A stretch of DNA of 64,000 nucleotides from CAWINY01 sp963837635. Its GTDB lineage: Bacteria; Acidobacteriota; Terriglobia; Terriglobales; Acidobacteriaceae. The notes beneath the pieces are model-generated. The model worked only from the letters and a program-made list of their open reading frames with translations. It had not been told where the DNA came from and ran no database searches. The position numbers and the translations under genes were made by a program. Below are positions 8,037 through 15,333 of the stretch, one piece after another. Positions within the stretch are counted from its first letter, which is position 1. Each line of letters begins with the position of its first letter. Location of the stretch: assembly GCA_963837635.1 (NCBI GenBank), contig CAWINY010000006.1, positions 744,001 through 808,000 of the forward strand, given 5' to 3'.

Positions 8037-8417
8037 TCATCCTTGCAACCGGCCCCTGGATCGAATGCGGACGAGCCGCTTCCGCCGACTATGGTTGTGC
8101 TCGGGCGGCGGCATCACGATCAACGGTGGCAGGGCGAAAAGTGTTTGCTGCGCATCGTTGCCGATCACCTGAGTCCTGCGAGTCGGCAGGGCACCGCCCA
8201 GGATGCAGGCGAGACTTAGCAGCGAGCGGCTTCCGCAGATTCGGCAGGCATCATGCGGGCTGTCGCTGATCACTTCGCACCCGGCGCAATGAACGAGCGG
8301 CAACGAGTGATTACCGCGCGCATCGAAGCTATCGCGGGCGAAAGGCAAACCATCGCAAGGCGCATCTTCGAGACGTGGTACGCCGAGTGCCAAACCGTTG
8401 TCAGGGCAGCCGAGCAC
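8037..8417 (-). CDS. Small zinc-ribbon protein (paralogue of the 5913-6284 protein)
   Basis: A frame of up to 126 residues. Cys44/Cys47 and Cys58/Cys61 form a zinc ribbon with the same 11-residue step between pairs as in the 5913-6284 protein, followed by GSRSLLSLACILGGALP against GGHSLLSIARILGGTLF there. The C-terminal half is short, basic and proline-rich (PPLIVMPPPEHNHSRRKRL) and unlike its paralogue. The start is uncertain: the long ATG start overlaps the opposing gene at 8289, and a TTG at 8303 would leave almost no overlap and place the ribbon close to the N-terminus as in the paralogue. The function is unknown. Confidence 0.55.
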   Translation of the reverse strand: MLGCPDNGLALGVPRLEDAPCDGLPFARDSFDARGNHSLPLVHCAGCEVISDSPHDACRICGSRSLLSLACILGGALPTRRTQVIGNDAQQTLFALPPLIVMPPPEHNHSRRKRLVRIRSRGRLQG

Positions 8418-8609
8418 GGGCTGTTTTGCACCTTGCTAGACGGCCTGAAGGCGAGCTTCTACGAGTTTCAGGACCGCACCGGCACCGGGGGAACTCTTGA
8501 CCGGCCCTTTTCCTTTCTCGTTCAAGACCATTACCTCTCAAACCTCACCGCGGATGAGCACAGCGCGGAGTGGAACAGCGGAAGTCGCTGGTACAGCGGG
8601 CGTCGATGA
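8289..8609 (+). CDS. Hypothetical protein, helical
   Basis: A 106-residue frame starting at ATG 8289 (MNERQRVITARIEAIAGERQ). The composition is protein-like and mostly helical, with charged heptad-like spacing in the first 40 residues and YEFQDRTGTGG, RPFSFLVQDHYLSNL in the middle. I recognise no family. A GC-rich hairpin with a T6 tract begins within the last four codons, which supports a real transcription unit ending here. Its start overlaps the start region of the minus-strand zinc-ribbon gene, so one of the two starts must be downstream of the longest possible one. Confidence 0.45.
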   Translation: MNERQRVITARIEAIAGERQTIARRIFETWYAECQTVVRAAEHGLFCTLLDGLKASFYEFQDRTGTGGTLDRPFSFLVQDHYLSNLTADEHSAEWNSGSRWYSGRR

Positions 8610-8622
8610 GGCGCCCTTTTTT
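8598..8622 (+). terminator. Rho-independent terminator, plus strand
   Basis: The stem GGGCG / CGCCC (8598-8602 / 8612-8616) is followed by TTTTTT (8617-8622). It overlaps the stop codon of the 8289-8609 frame. Confidence 0.55.
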
Positions 8623-8666
8623 ATCGTGCGCTTTCCCGCGCGTAAGTCAATCTGCGAGGTGAGTCA

Positions 8667-9091
8667 GTGAGGAAAAAAGGCGATCTGCCGTTGACCTCGG
8701 AGGAAATCAGCCGAGCGAAGACCTATGCCGCTATGGGTTATTCCTTCCGCGCGATCGGCCGCGAGTTGAAGCGGAGCGACCGTACCATCAAAGCACTTCT
8801 GTCGAAGCCAGCCATAGCCGCTGAGGTTTGCACTAAGAAGGCAGAATTGAGCGATATGTTCGAACGGCTCGCTATCCGTACCATCGAAGCGGTCAGTGCG
8901 GACGACATCAAGGACGCCTCTCTGTTGCAGAAAGCCACCACTGCGGGGATTGCCGTCGACAAGATGCGTTTGTTGCGCGGCGAGAGCACGAGCATATCGA
9001 CGTTCACGCCCTGATGGAGGTGGCCGACCTGATCAGGTCGCAAGATGACGACGAGGATCAGAGGCAACTACCCGCCCCACCCTGCCAGTAG
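8667..9091 (+). pseudogene. Phage-type HTH protein, frameshifted near its end
   Basis: GTG at 8667 opens a 115-residue frame with a helix-turn-helix: TSEEISRAKTYAAMGYSFRA then IGRELKRSDRTIKALL, followed by a helical segment ending GIAVDKMRLLRGES. This arrangement resembles small DNA-binding proteins of phages (terminase small subunit-like). The frame stops at 9012-9014, but the +1 frame continues without a break: EHIDVHALMEVADLIRSQ to a stop at 9089-9091. A single missing base around 8987-8993 would restore one 141-residue protein. It lies directly upstream of the IS200 element. Confidence 0.55.
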
Positions 9092-9128
9092 CCGCTGCTT
9101 CGCCTTTTCGGCTAATGAAATGGGAGTT

Positions 9129-9764
9129 CCCCCGGCTCTGCCGGGGAGGCACGCGAAGTTTGACAGATACGGGAGTCCATCCAAGAAACTCCTGGCGTGA
9201 GCCGCGAAGCACACGCAAAGGAGAAACTGGATGGACGAGTATGAAAGCTTAAGCCACTCGAAATGGGAGTGCAAATACCATGTGGTGTTTATCCCAAAGG
9301 GCCGGCGGAAAGCGTTGTATGGGGAGTTGCGGAAGTATTTGGGAGAGGTGTTCCGCAAACTGGCGGAGCAGAAGGAAAGCCGGATTGAGGAAGGGCATCT
9401 GCTGGCGGACCACGTGCACATGTTGATATCGATCCCGCCGAAGTACGCGGTGGCGCAGGTGGTTGGGTTTATGAAAGGGAAGAGTGCGATTCATCTGGCG
9501 CGAGTGTACGGAGGGCGGAAACAGAATTTTGTAGGGCAGAGTTTCTGGGCGCGGGGATACTTTGTGTCGACGGTCGGGCGGGACGAGACATCGATCCGAG
9601 AGTACATCCGCACGCAGGAGGAAGAGGACAAGCGCCTGGATCAGTTGAACATGTGGCGCTGAAGGGGCCACCTTCAGGTGGCCAAGAATGTCGGGGCCGC
9701 GTTAGCGACCCCGCTCAGCCGCTTTGAGCGGCTCACATCCTAAAGCCCCCGGCTCTGCCGGGGG
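9129..9764 (+). mobile_element. IS200/IS605-family insertion sequence (IS200 type, tnpA only)
   Basis: The element is bounded by near-identical subterminal hairpins: CCCCCGGCTC...GCCGGGG at 9129-9146 and CCCCCGGCTC...GCCGGGGG at 9746-9764, the structure recognised by TnpA. It encodes only TnpA, with no tnpB. Two further hairpins follow tnpA (GGCCACC/GGTGGCC at 9665-9681 and AGCCGCTTTGAGCGGCT near 9718), likely transcription terminators. Exact cleavage sites lie slightly outside the stated limits and cannot be fixed by eye. As expected of the family, there are no inverted terminal repeats or target duplication. Confidence 0.85.
9231..9662 (+). CDS. tnpA: IS200-family transposase TnpA (HUH Y1 single-strand transposase)
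   Basis: A 143-residue enzyme of normal IS200 TnpA length. The HUH metal motif is His61-Val-His63 within GHLLADHVHMLISIPP, and the nucleophile is probably Tyr125 in IREYIRTQE. KWECKYHVVFIPKGRRK at the start and VGFMKGKSAIHLARV in the middle are family hallmarks. It cuts and rejoins single-stranded DNA at the subterminal hairpins. All catalytic residues are present, so the gene appears intact. Confidence 0.95.
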   Translation: MDEYESLSHSKWECKYHVVFIPKGRRKALYGELRKYLGEVFRKLAEQKESRIEEGHLLADHVHMLISIPPKYAVAQVVGFMKGKSAIHLARVYGGRKQNFVGQSFWARGYFVSTVGRDETSIREYIRTQEEEDKRLDQLNMWR

Positions 9765-9836
9765 ATATTTACTCCATCCGCCCGCTTGCTTCCGACTCGT
9801 CTCGGGCGTACAGTGGGAACCGTTTTTCAGCCCTTA

Positions 9837-11121
9837 GGCACCGTAAATAAATAACGTTTACATCTACTATCCTGATCTGTTATTACGGTGGGCATGGACT
9901 CGGATGCCCAGCTCGGCCGGTACTTTGCTGGCATGTGGCCGCATCTGGACGAACACGCTCGGCGTTTGGTGGCTGCCAGCGAAGCTTTGGAACTGGGCTA
10001 TGGCGGCATCTCGCGAGTCAGCCGCGCCTGCGGCCTATCGCGGGTCACGTTGACCAAGGGTATCGAGGAATTGAAAGCCGCGCCGCTGGCCCCGGGCCGG
10101 ATTCGCCACGAGGGCGGCGGACGACACTCGTTGACGTCCAGCGATCCCGGCATGGCGCCCGCCTTGGACAGCATGGTCGAACCCACGGCACGCGGCGACC
10201 CGCAGTCGCCCTTGCGCTGGACCTGCAAGAGCGCCCGCACGCTGGCGGCGGAACTAACAGCCCGGCACCACCCGGTCAGCCACACCAAAGTGACCCAACT
10301 CCTGCGAGAGAGTGGCTACAGCCTGCAGGGCAATCGCAAGACGGAGGAAGGGGATGACCATCCCGATCGTGACGCGCAGTTCCGTCATATCAATAGCGCC
10401 GTCAAACGCGCTTTGCGGGCAGGCGAGCCCGTCATTTCCGTGGACACGAAGAAGAAAGAACTGATCGGTAACTACCAAAACCAGGGCCGCCAGTGGCGCC
10501 AAACCGGAACGGCGGATAAGGTCAACGGACATGATTTTCCCGGTCCCGATGTACCCCGCGCCTATCCCTACGGAATCTACGACCTGGGGCGCAACGCGGG
10601 CTTCGTCAACGTGGGCACGGACCACGACACGGGGGCCTTCGCGGTGGCTTCGATTCGGGGCTGGTGGCGCGCCGACGGCCGGAACCTGTATCTGGGGGCA
10701 CGGCGACTGCTGATCACCGCCGATGGCGGGGGTAGCAACGGCTGGCGGCTGCGACTGTGGAAATGGGAGTTACAGCGTCTGGCCGACCAGACCGGGCTGA
10801 TACTGATGGTCTGCCATTTTCCGCCGGGCACGAGCAAATGGAATAAGGTGGAGCATCGGTTGTTTTCCTTCATTTCGTCCAACTGGCGCGGCGAGCCGCT
10901 ACGCGATTATGAGACGGTGGTACGGCTGATCGCCGGAACGACGACGGCCAAGGGTTTGAAAGTGACCTGCCGCCTAGATCACCGCAAGTATCCCGTGGGG
11001 CGAAAGATCACGGATGAAGAGTTTGCCCATGTCAACCTCAAGCCAGACAAATTCCATGGTGAGTGGAACTACACCATTCATCCAAGCAACTAGGTTGTAA
11101 ATGTTATATATTTACGCCGCC
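9837..11121 (+). mobile_element. ISAzo13-family insertion sequence, copy 1
   Basis: A 1285-bp element. The left end GGCACCGTAAATAAATAACG and the right end (minus strand GGCGGCGTAAATATATAACA) are imperfect inverted repeats. A TTA direct repeat flanks it (9834-9836 and 11122-11124), matching a 3-bp target duplication. A second copy of the same length lies at 42585-43869 and differs at only a few positions seen by eye. It sits just upstream of the PEP-CTERM gene and may have displaced its promoter. Confidence 0.9.
9888..11093 (+). CDS. ISAzo13-family DDE transposase
   Basis: A 401-residue transposase, full length, starting at GTG 9888 (an ATG two codons later is possible). The catalytic triad is visible as Asp186 in PVISVDTKKKELIGNY, Asp279 in LLITADGGGSNGWR and Glu322 in SKWNKVEHRLFSFI. 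The N-terminal part holds a helix-turn-helix (GGISRVSRACGLSRVTLTKG). It is identical in translation to the copy at 42636-43841. Confidence 0.95.
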   Translation: MGMDSDAQLGRYFAGMWPHLDEHARRLVAASEALELGYGGISRVSRACGLSRVTLTKGIEELKAAPLAPGRIRHEGGGRHSLTSSDPGMAPALDSMVEPTARGDPQSPLRWTCKSARTLAAELTARHHPVSHTKVTQLLRESGYSLQGNRKTEEGDDHPDRDAQFRHINSAVKRALRAGEPVISVDTKKKELIGNYQNQGRQWRQTGTADKVNGHDFPGPDVPRAYPYGIYDLGRNAGFVNVGTDHDTGAFAVASIRGWWRADGRNLYLGARRLLITADGGGSNGWRLRLWKWELQRLADQTGLILMVCHFPPGTSKWNKVEHRLFSFISSNWRGEPLRDYETVVRLIAGTTTAKGLKVTCRLDHRKYPVGRKITDEEFAHVNLKPDKFHGEWNYTIHPSN

Positions 11122-11149
11122 TTAGCTTCTCTCCCCCAGGGGGTCACGT

Positions 11150-11739
11150 ATGCGCTACCTGTGCGCTCTCGTCTTTGCGTTGCTGTCGTTCGTTCCTGCA
11201 AGAGCCGATGTGCTGTATACGTACACTGGGAATCCGTGGACTAGCTGCATCAATGGCTATGGCAATTGCGATCCATCCTGGCCCCCCTGACGGCCAGTTT
11301 CACCTACTCCGAACGGCTGCCCGCCGACTTCACGGCTACTTTTTACTATTCGAATTTCGGACCCAGCCTGTACGGCGTGTTTGATCCCCAACGCACCAAC
11401 ATCACGCCCGTATCTGTTACCGTCGGTGACGGGACGCTCTACACAGATCCTTTTCCCTATGGAACCTTTGTGAATGGCACGCTCGTTACTGGAGACAGCG
11501 GCCAGATTGTAGACTGGCAGTTTTATTGGTTCGGATGGTACTGTGGGGACATCGGCACGATTAATTCTACTCCGCAGTCCGATTCGTATTTGCGACATCA
11601 GCCAGCGTCGCCAAATTTCAGCAACGCCAACGATCCAGGCTCCTGGACCGTTACCGAGGTTCCAGAGCCATCGACATTGGCCCTTCTCGGCAGTGGATTG
11701 TTGTTGGCGTTTCATCGTGTGCGCCGTCGCTATCGGTAA
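11150..11739 (+). pseudogene. PEP-CTERM secreted protein, frameshifted at a C-tract
   Basis: ATG 11150 opens a signal peptide (MRYLCALVFALLSFVPARA) and the sequence DVLYTYTGNPW, then stops at 11288-11290 after 46 codons. The continuation lies in another frame: LTASFTYSERLPADFTATFYY, a beta-rich region, and the sorting tail VPEPSTLALLGSGLLLAFHR followed by basic residues. The frame change falls in CCCCCC at 11282-11287, where one extra C would restore a protein of about 196 residues. PEP-CTERM proteins are processed by an exosortase and exported. The ISAzo13 copy 1 insertion ends 28 bp before the ATG. Confidence 0.8.
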
Positions 11740-12149
11740 CTTCCGGCACGCCGGGTGCCTGCGCCGAAGCCTGCGGGAGTGCTGCTGTCGCCCGCGTTGG
11801 TCTGGTTAAGCCTACGGGGGCCTTCCCTACGTTGCCCCCCGTCCTGGAAGCGCCTCCCCCCTTAAAACGCGATTGCGGGGCGTTGTGGGGCGATTCTGGA
11901 AACACTCAGGCCGGCGCGGACCTTATCGCGATGTCCTGCAAGTCCACGCTTAGACTTGCGGCCGTTCTGGCCGCGCTTTTGCCAAAAAAATCGCGGAGCT
12001 ACACGATACGGCATCGAGGGCGGGGACGGTCGAATGGGGGCATAGGGGCTGGGCAAAAGTAGGACCCGGCCTGGTGTACCACCTGGTGTACCACGGTGTC
12101 CGCTTTCTGCCGCTAGTGAGTGTCAGAACCTTTTTCAGGCACAAAGAAA
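11740..12149. other. Intergenic or decayed region at the right end of the island
   Basis: No intact gene is recognised. It contains the tandem word tggtgtaccac at about 12073-12094 and frames without family signatures. This is where an integrase gene would be expected next to a tRNA att site, but I could find no integrase motif. Confidence 0.5.
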
Positions 12150-12168
12150 ACCCGCTGATTTAGCGGGT
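12150..12168 (-). terminator. Rho-independent terminator downstream of tRNA-Glu
   Basis: The stem ACCCGCT / AGCGGGT (12162-12168 / 12150-12156 on the minus strand) with loop AAATC is followed by TTTTCTTT. It is correctly placed 17 bp after the CCA end of tRNA-Glu. Confidence 0.85.
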
Positions 12169-12183
12169 CTTAGCGGATATTGA

Positions 12184-12202
12184 TTGGTAGCGCTACCGGG
12201 AA
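12184..12202. repeat. Right att-like direct repeat within the tRNA-Glu 3' end
   Basis: ttggtagcgctaccgggaa is identical to 4039-4057. It covers the T-stem half, acceptor stem and CCA of the tRNA, so integration here would regenerate an intact tRNA. Confidence 0.65.
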
Positions 12203-12259
12203 TCGAACCCGGGTTTGAAGATTGAGAATCTTCCGTCCTAACCCCTAGACGATAGCGCC
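12185..12259 (-). tRNA. tRNA-Glu (anticodon CUC)
   Basis: A 75-nt cloverleaf with encoded CCA. The acceptor GGCGCTA pairs with TAGCGCT (the first pair is G-U). The D-arm is GTCT...GGAC, the anticodon arm GAAGA-TTCTCAA-TCTTC has CUC at 34-36, and the T-arm is CCGGG-TTCGATT-CCCGG. The 3' portion is duplicated at 4039-4057. Confidence 0.97.
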
Positions 12260-12505
12260 CCTGCTGGTGAATTGATTATAACAAAGCGCTAGTTTGTGCG
12301 GCTCTCGCGCTTCGGGTTGGGGTGCGGGATGTCGTTGCTCAAAATGGTCGAAGAAGCCAGGAAATGAACCAAGCTGTTGCCGTCGGATCGGCTGTGCCGG
12401 CGGGCCTGCAAGACCCACCACGGATTCAAGCGGATTGAGACGGATCAGGAAACGACTGGAGAAAGCAGATCGGAGAAGGTAGAGCCGGGTTCCTTCTGAT
12501 TTTTC

Positions 12506-13600
12506 TCAATCCGTTGTTGCTTTATATTCTCCCGCTGCTACCGTGGCCGGGGTTGGTCCTGCGAAATACCGGCGCTGGAAATAGAACGACACGTTGACCA
12601 GCGCGATCATCACCGGGACCTCGACCAGCGGGCCGATCACCGCCGCGAAGGCCGCTCCGGAGTTAATGCCGAACACGGCCACGGCCACCGCAATCGCCAG
12701 CTCGAAGTTGTTGCTGGCGGCGGTGAACGCGAGGGTGGCAGTCTTGGAATAATCCGCGCCCAGTTTCCGGCCCATATAGAACGACACCAGGAACATGACC
12801 ACGAAGTAAATCAACAGCGGCACGGCGATCCGCGCCACGTCGAGCGGAAGCCGCACCATGGTTTGGCCCTTTAGGGAAAACATCACCACGATGGTGAACA
12901 GCAGGGCAATTAGCGTCAGCGGACCCACCCGCGGAACAAACTTGTTTTCATACCACTGCCGTCCTTTAACCGGGATCAGCACGGTGCGGGTAACAAACCC
13001 AGCGAGGAAGGGAATGCCGAGGTATATGAAAACGCTTTTCGCGATTTGGGCGATAGAGATATTGACCACGACTCCGTGTAGCCCGATCCATTCCGGCAGC
13101 ACCGTGATGAATACCCAGGCATAGACCGAGTAAAAGAACACCTGAAACAGGGAATTGAAGGCGACCAGACCGGCCGCGTACTGGGTGTCGCCCTTGGCCA
13201 GTTCGTTCCAGACGATGACCATCGCAATGCAACGCGCCAGGCCGATCAGAATAAGCCCCGCCATGTATTCCGGATATCCGCGCAGGAAAATGATGGCGAG
13301 CACGAACATCAGGATTGGTCCCACGATCCAGTTCTGCACCAGGGATAATCCCAGAACCCGCTTGTTGCGAAAGACTTCATGCAGCTCTTCGTAGCGCACC
13401 TTGGTGAAGGGCGGGTACATCATCAGGATCAAGCCGGCGGCAATGGGAATCGAAGTCGTGCCCACGCTAAAGCGATTGAGGAAGGGCACGATCCCCGGCG
13501 CCAGCCACCCCCCCACGACGCCGAGAACCATCGCTCCGAAAATCCATGCCGTCAGATAACGATCGAGAAAACGCAGCCTGCGCGTGCTTGCTCCGCTCAT
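12506..13600 (-). CDS. acr3: Arsenite efflux transporter, ACR3 family
   Basis: A 364-residue inner-membrane protein with about ten transmembrane segments. Conserved ACR3 features are LILMMYPPFTKVRYEEL, the essential Cys124 in GLARCIAMVIVWNELAKGD, FTAASNNFELAIAVAVA and GPLVEVPVMIALVNVS with the conserved glutamate. It exports As(III) using the proton motive force. It is the last gene of a minus-strand operon (MarR regulator, arsM, acr3) with a spacing of 8 bp to arsM. Two arsenic defences, methylation and efflux, are thus co-expressed. Confidence 0.95.
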   Translation of the reverse strand: MSGASTRRLRFLDRYLTAWIFGAMVLGVVGGWLAPGIVPFLNRFSVGTTSIPIAAGLILMMYPPFTKVRYEELHEVFRNKRVLGLSLVQNWIVGPILMFVLAIIFLRGYPEYMAGLILIGLARCIAMVIVWNELAKGDTQYAAGLVAFNSLFQVFFYSVYAWVFITVLPEWIGLHGVVVNISIAQIAKSVFIYLGIPFLAGFVTRTVLIPVKGRQWYENKFVPRVGPLTLIALLFTIVVMFSLKGQTMVRLPLDVARIAVPLLIYFVVMFLVSFYMGRKLGADYSKTATLAFTAASNNFELAIAVAVAVFGINSGAAFAAVIGPLVEVPVMIALVNVSFYFQRRYFAGPTPATVAAGEYKATTD

Positions 13601-13608
13601 TGGCTGGC

Positions 13609-14457
13609 CTACTTTCTACCGTGCAGCTTGATCGAGGCCACGGCTTCGGCTGCCTCGCGTACCAGCTTGTCCGGGTTTTTCAGAGATGAAGCCGAGATCG
13701 TGGACCCGCAGCATGACGTTCCCCCGCCGCAGCTGTCTTTACCCTGAGCCTGAGCCTGAGCCTGAGGCGCGAGCATCTTCACCAGATCGGGACCGTAAGC
13801 GATCCGCGGGATCGAGAGATCGCGCAGGCCGGCGGCGAGCGCCGTGCTGAGATAGTCGGTCAGCAGACTGGCCCCGGAAACACACCCCACGTAGGCGCTT
13901 ATGCTTCTTGTGAGCGCTTCCGGCAGCGGCTTGAGCAGCACGATGTCACTCACCGCAAAGCGGCCGCCCGGCTTCAGCACGCGGGCGATTTCCCGGAAGA
14001 CCGCGGGCTTGTCCGCCGAAAGATTGATCACGCAATTGCTGATGACGTAATCGACAGTTGCGCTTTCGACCGGCAGATCTTCGATGAATCCCTTGCGGAA
14101 TTCTACGTTCGCCACCCCGCGTTTTTCCGCGTTCTGCCGCGCCAGGGCAAGCATGTCATCGGTCATATCCACGCCGATCACGCGTCCCGCGGCTCCGACC
14201 CGGTGCCAGGCGAGAAACGCATCGAAGCCCGCGCCCGCGCCGAGATCCACCACCGTCATGCCGGGAGCGAGTTCGGTGAGCGCCAGGGGATTGCCGCAAC
14301 CCAGGCCGAGGTTAGCGTCGCCGGCCAGCGCCAAGTCTTCGTCGCTGTAGCCGATCGAGCGCGCCACTTCTTCGGTCGGCGCTCCGCAGGCCGACGCCTC
14401 GCCGCGCGCCACCGCTCCATAGTGCTCTTCCACTGCGTTGGTAATTTCGTGCTTCAT
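13609..14457 (-). CDS. arsM: Arsenite S-adenosylmethyltransferase
   Basis: A 282-residue SAM-dependent methyltransferase. The SAM-binding motif is VVDLGAGAGFDAFLA. The three cysteines needed for As(III) binding are in place: Cys54 (GLGCGNP), Cys142 (ISNCVINLS) and Cys192 (YVGCVSGA). It methylates arsenite to mono-, di- and trimethylated species. The C-terminal region carries a short QAQAQAQ run encoded by a hexamer repeat, and a Cys-rich DSCGGGTSCCGS tail (Cys243, 249, 250) that could bind extra metalloid. The start overlaps the upstream regulator gene by four bases (ATGA), so translation is coupled. Confidence 0.95.
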   Translation of the reverse strand: MKHEITNAVEEHYGAVARGEASACGAPTEEVARSIGYSDEDLALAGDANLGLGCGNPLALTELAPGMTVVDLGAGAGFDAFLAWHRVGAAGRVIGVDMTDDMLALARQNAEKRGVANVEFRKGFIEDLPVESATVDYVISNCVINLSADKPAVFREIARVLKPGGRFAVSDIVLLKPLPEALTRSISAYVGCVSGASLLTDYLSTALAAGLRDLSIPRIAYGPDLVKMLAPQAQAQAQGKDSCGGGTSCCGSTISASSLKNPDKLVREAAEAVASIKLHGRK

Positions 14458-15074
14458 TCGGCTTCCTCGATTCTGGGGCGGACGCCCCGTCCGAGCCCGA
14501 TTCTTGCTTGAGTGGGAATTTCCCCGGGGTTCTTGGTGCGTAGTTTAGTTGCTCGCCGCTCCTCGCGGGCGATGGGATGGCCAAGCGAGGAACGCTCATC
14601 GGGCAGCTTGGCGATGGGCGCATTCAAAGCACAGCAGTTCGCCGATTCCATGGCGTGGTTCAGCAGACTCAGGGCTTTGAGGATCTGGGCGCGTTGTCGT
14701 TCGGGCAGGGAACTAACGATGCGCTTGGTGCGCTGGCGCATGAGGTCATCGAGTTGCTTGCGCGTGCGGCGCCCCTCGGGTGTAATCCGCACCATGGCGG
14801 CGCGCCCATCGCTCTGCGCCCCACGGACGCGCTCCACCAGGCCGCGCGTTTCGAGCTTTTCCAGCACGCGGGTCATGGCGCTCGGCGTAATCCTGGAGCT
14901 GGCTGCCAGATCGCAGATGCGCGCCCCCTCTTGCGCTACCAGGGTGCGCAGGATGGCGCATTGGCGCTGGCTCAGTCCTTCGCAGCAGACCTCGTCCGGG
15001 CCGATTTGCCCGAGGATGCGGGCCAGTCGCTCCAGTTCATTCCACCAGCGCAGGGTATCGGAATCGGATTTCAC
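14454..15074 (-). CDS. MarR-family regulator of the arsenic operon
   Basis: A 206-residue winged-helix repressor-like protein starting at GTG. The MarR core is CAILRTLVAQEGARICDLAA, SSRITPSAMTRVLEKLETRG and LVERVRGAQSDGRAAMVRIT. It has an unusual number of cysteines: Cys30-Cys31 in DEVCCEG, Cys39, Cys54 and Cys147-Cys148 in SANCCAL. Such pairs could sense As(III) directly. Arsenic operons are usually controlled by ArsR-type repressors, so a MarR-type sensor here is inferred from position and cysteines. The last 40 residues are basic and have no clear domain. An inverted repeat overlaps its promoter. Confidence 0.8.
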   Translation of the reverse strand: MKSDSDTLRWWNELERLARILGQIGPDEVCCEGLSQRQCAILRTLVAQEGARICDLAASSRITPSAMTRVLEKLETRGLVERVRGAQSDGRAAMVRITPEGRRTRKQLDDLMRQRTKRIVSSLPERQRAQILKALSLLNHAMESANCCALNAPIAKLPDERSSLGHPIAREERRATKLRTKNPGEIPTQARIGLGRGVRPRIEEAE

Positions 15075-15333
15075 GAGAAAAGGCTAACGCAATATACTTG
15101 TATGCGTCAAGCAAGTAAACGCTCGGCAAGAAAAAGTTCTGGGTGTGTTCAATTGCCCGCATTTCGCCGAAAAGAGAGAGTTGTCATTCCGACGCGGAGC
15201 GCAGCGAAGCGGAGGAATCTGCAGCTCCCGTTAATTTGCCAGCACTGCGAACGCACTGAACAGCGAGCGCCGCTATCTATTCATGCTCGGTAGTTGCCGC
15301 AGGTCATGAGCAGAACGACAACCGTCCGATCCC
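15075..15333. other. Intergenic region with a dispersed repeat fragment
   Basis: Besides the arsenic promoter, it carries ttgtcattccgacgcggagc and aggaatctgcag at about 15180-15222. This is half of the nested inverted repeat seen complete at 30261-30353. No gene is seen. Confidence 0.5.
15091..15119 (-). promoter_or_regulatory. Promoter and probable operator of the arsenic operon
   Basis: On the minus strand, -35 TTTACT (15119-15114) and -10 TATATT (15096-15091) are separated by exactly 17 bp. An inverted repeat TACTTG / CAAGTA (15117-15112 / 15100-15095) overlaps both boxes, a typical MarR operator position. The regulator's GTG follows about 17 bp after the -10 box, so the leader is nearly absent. 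Confidence 0.65.

Noticed and set aside
11740..12149. Integrase remnant next to tRNA-Glu
   Set aside because: I looked for the R-H-R-Y signature of tyrosine recombinases in all frames and saw none, so no integrase feature is reported.
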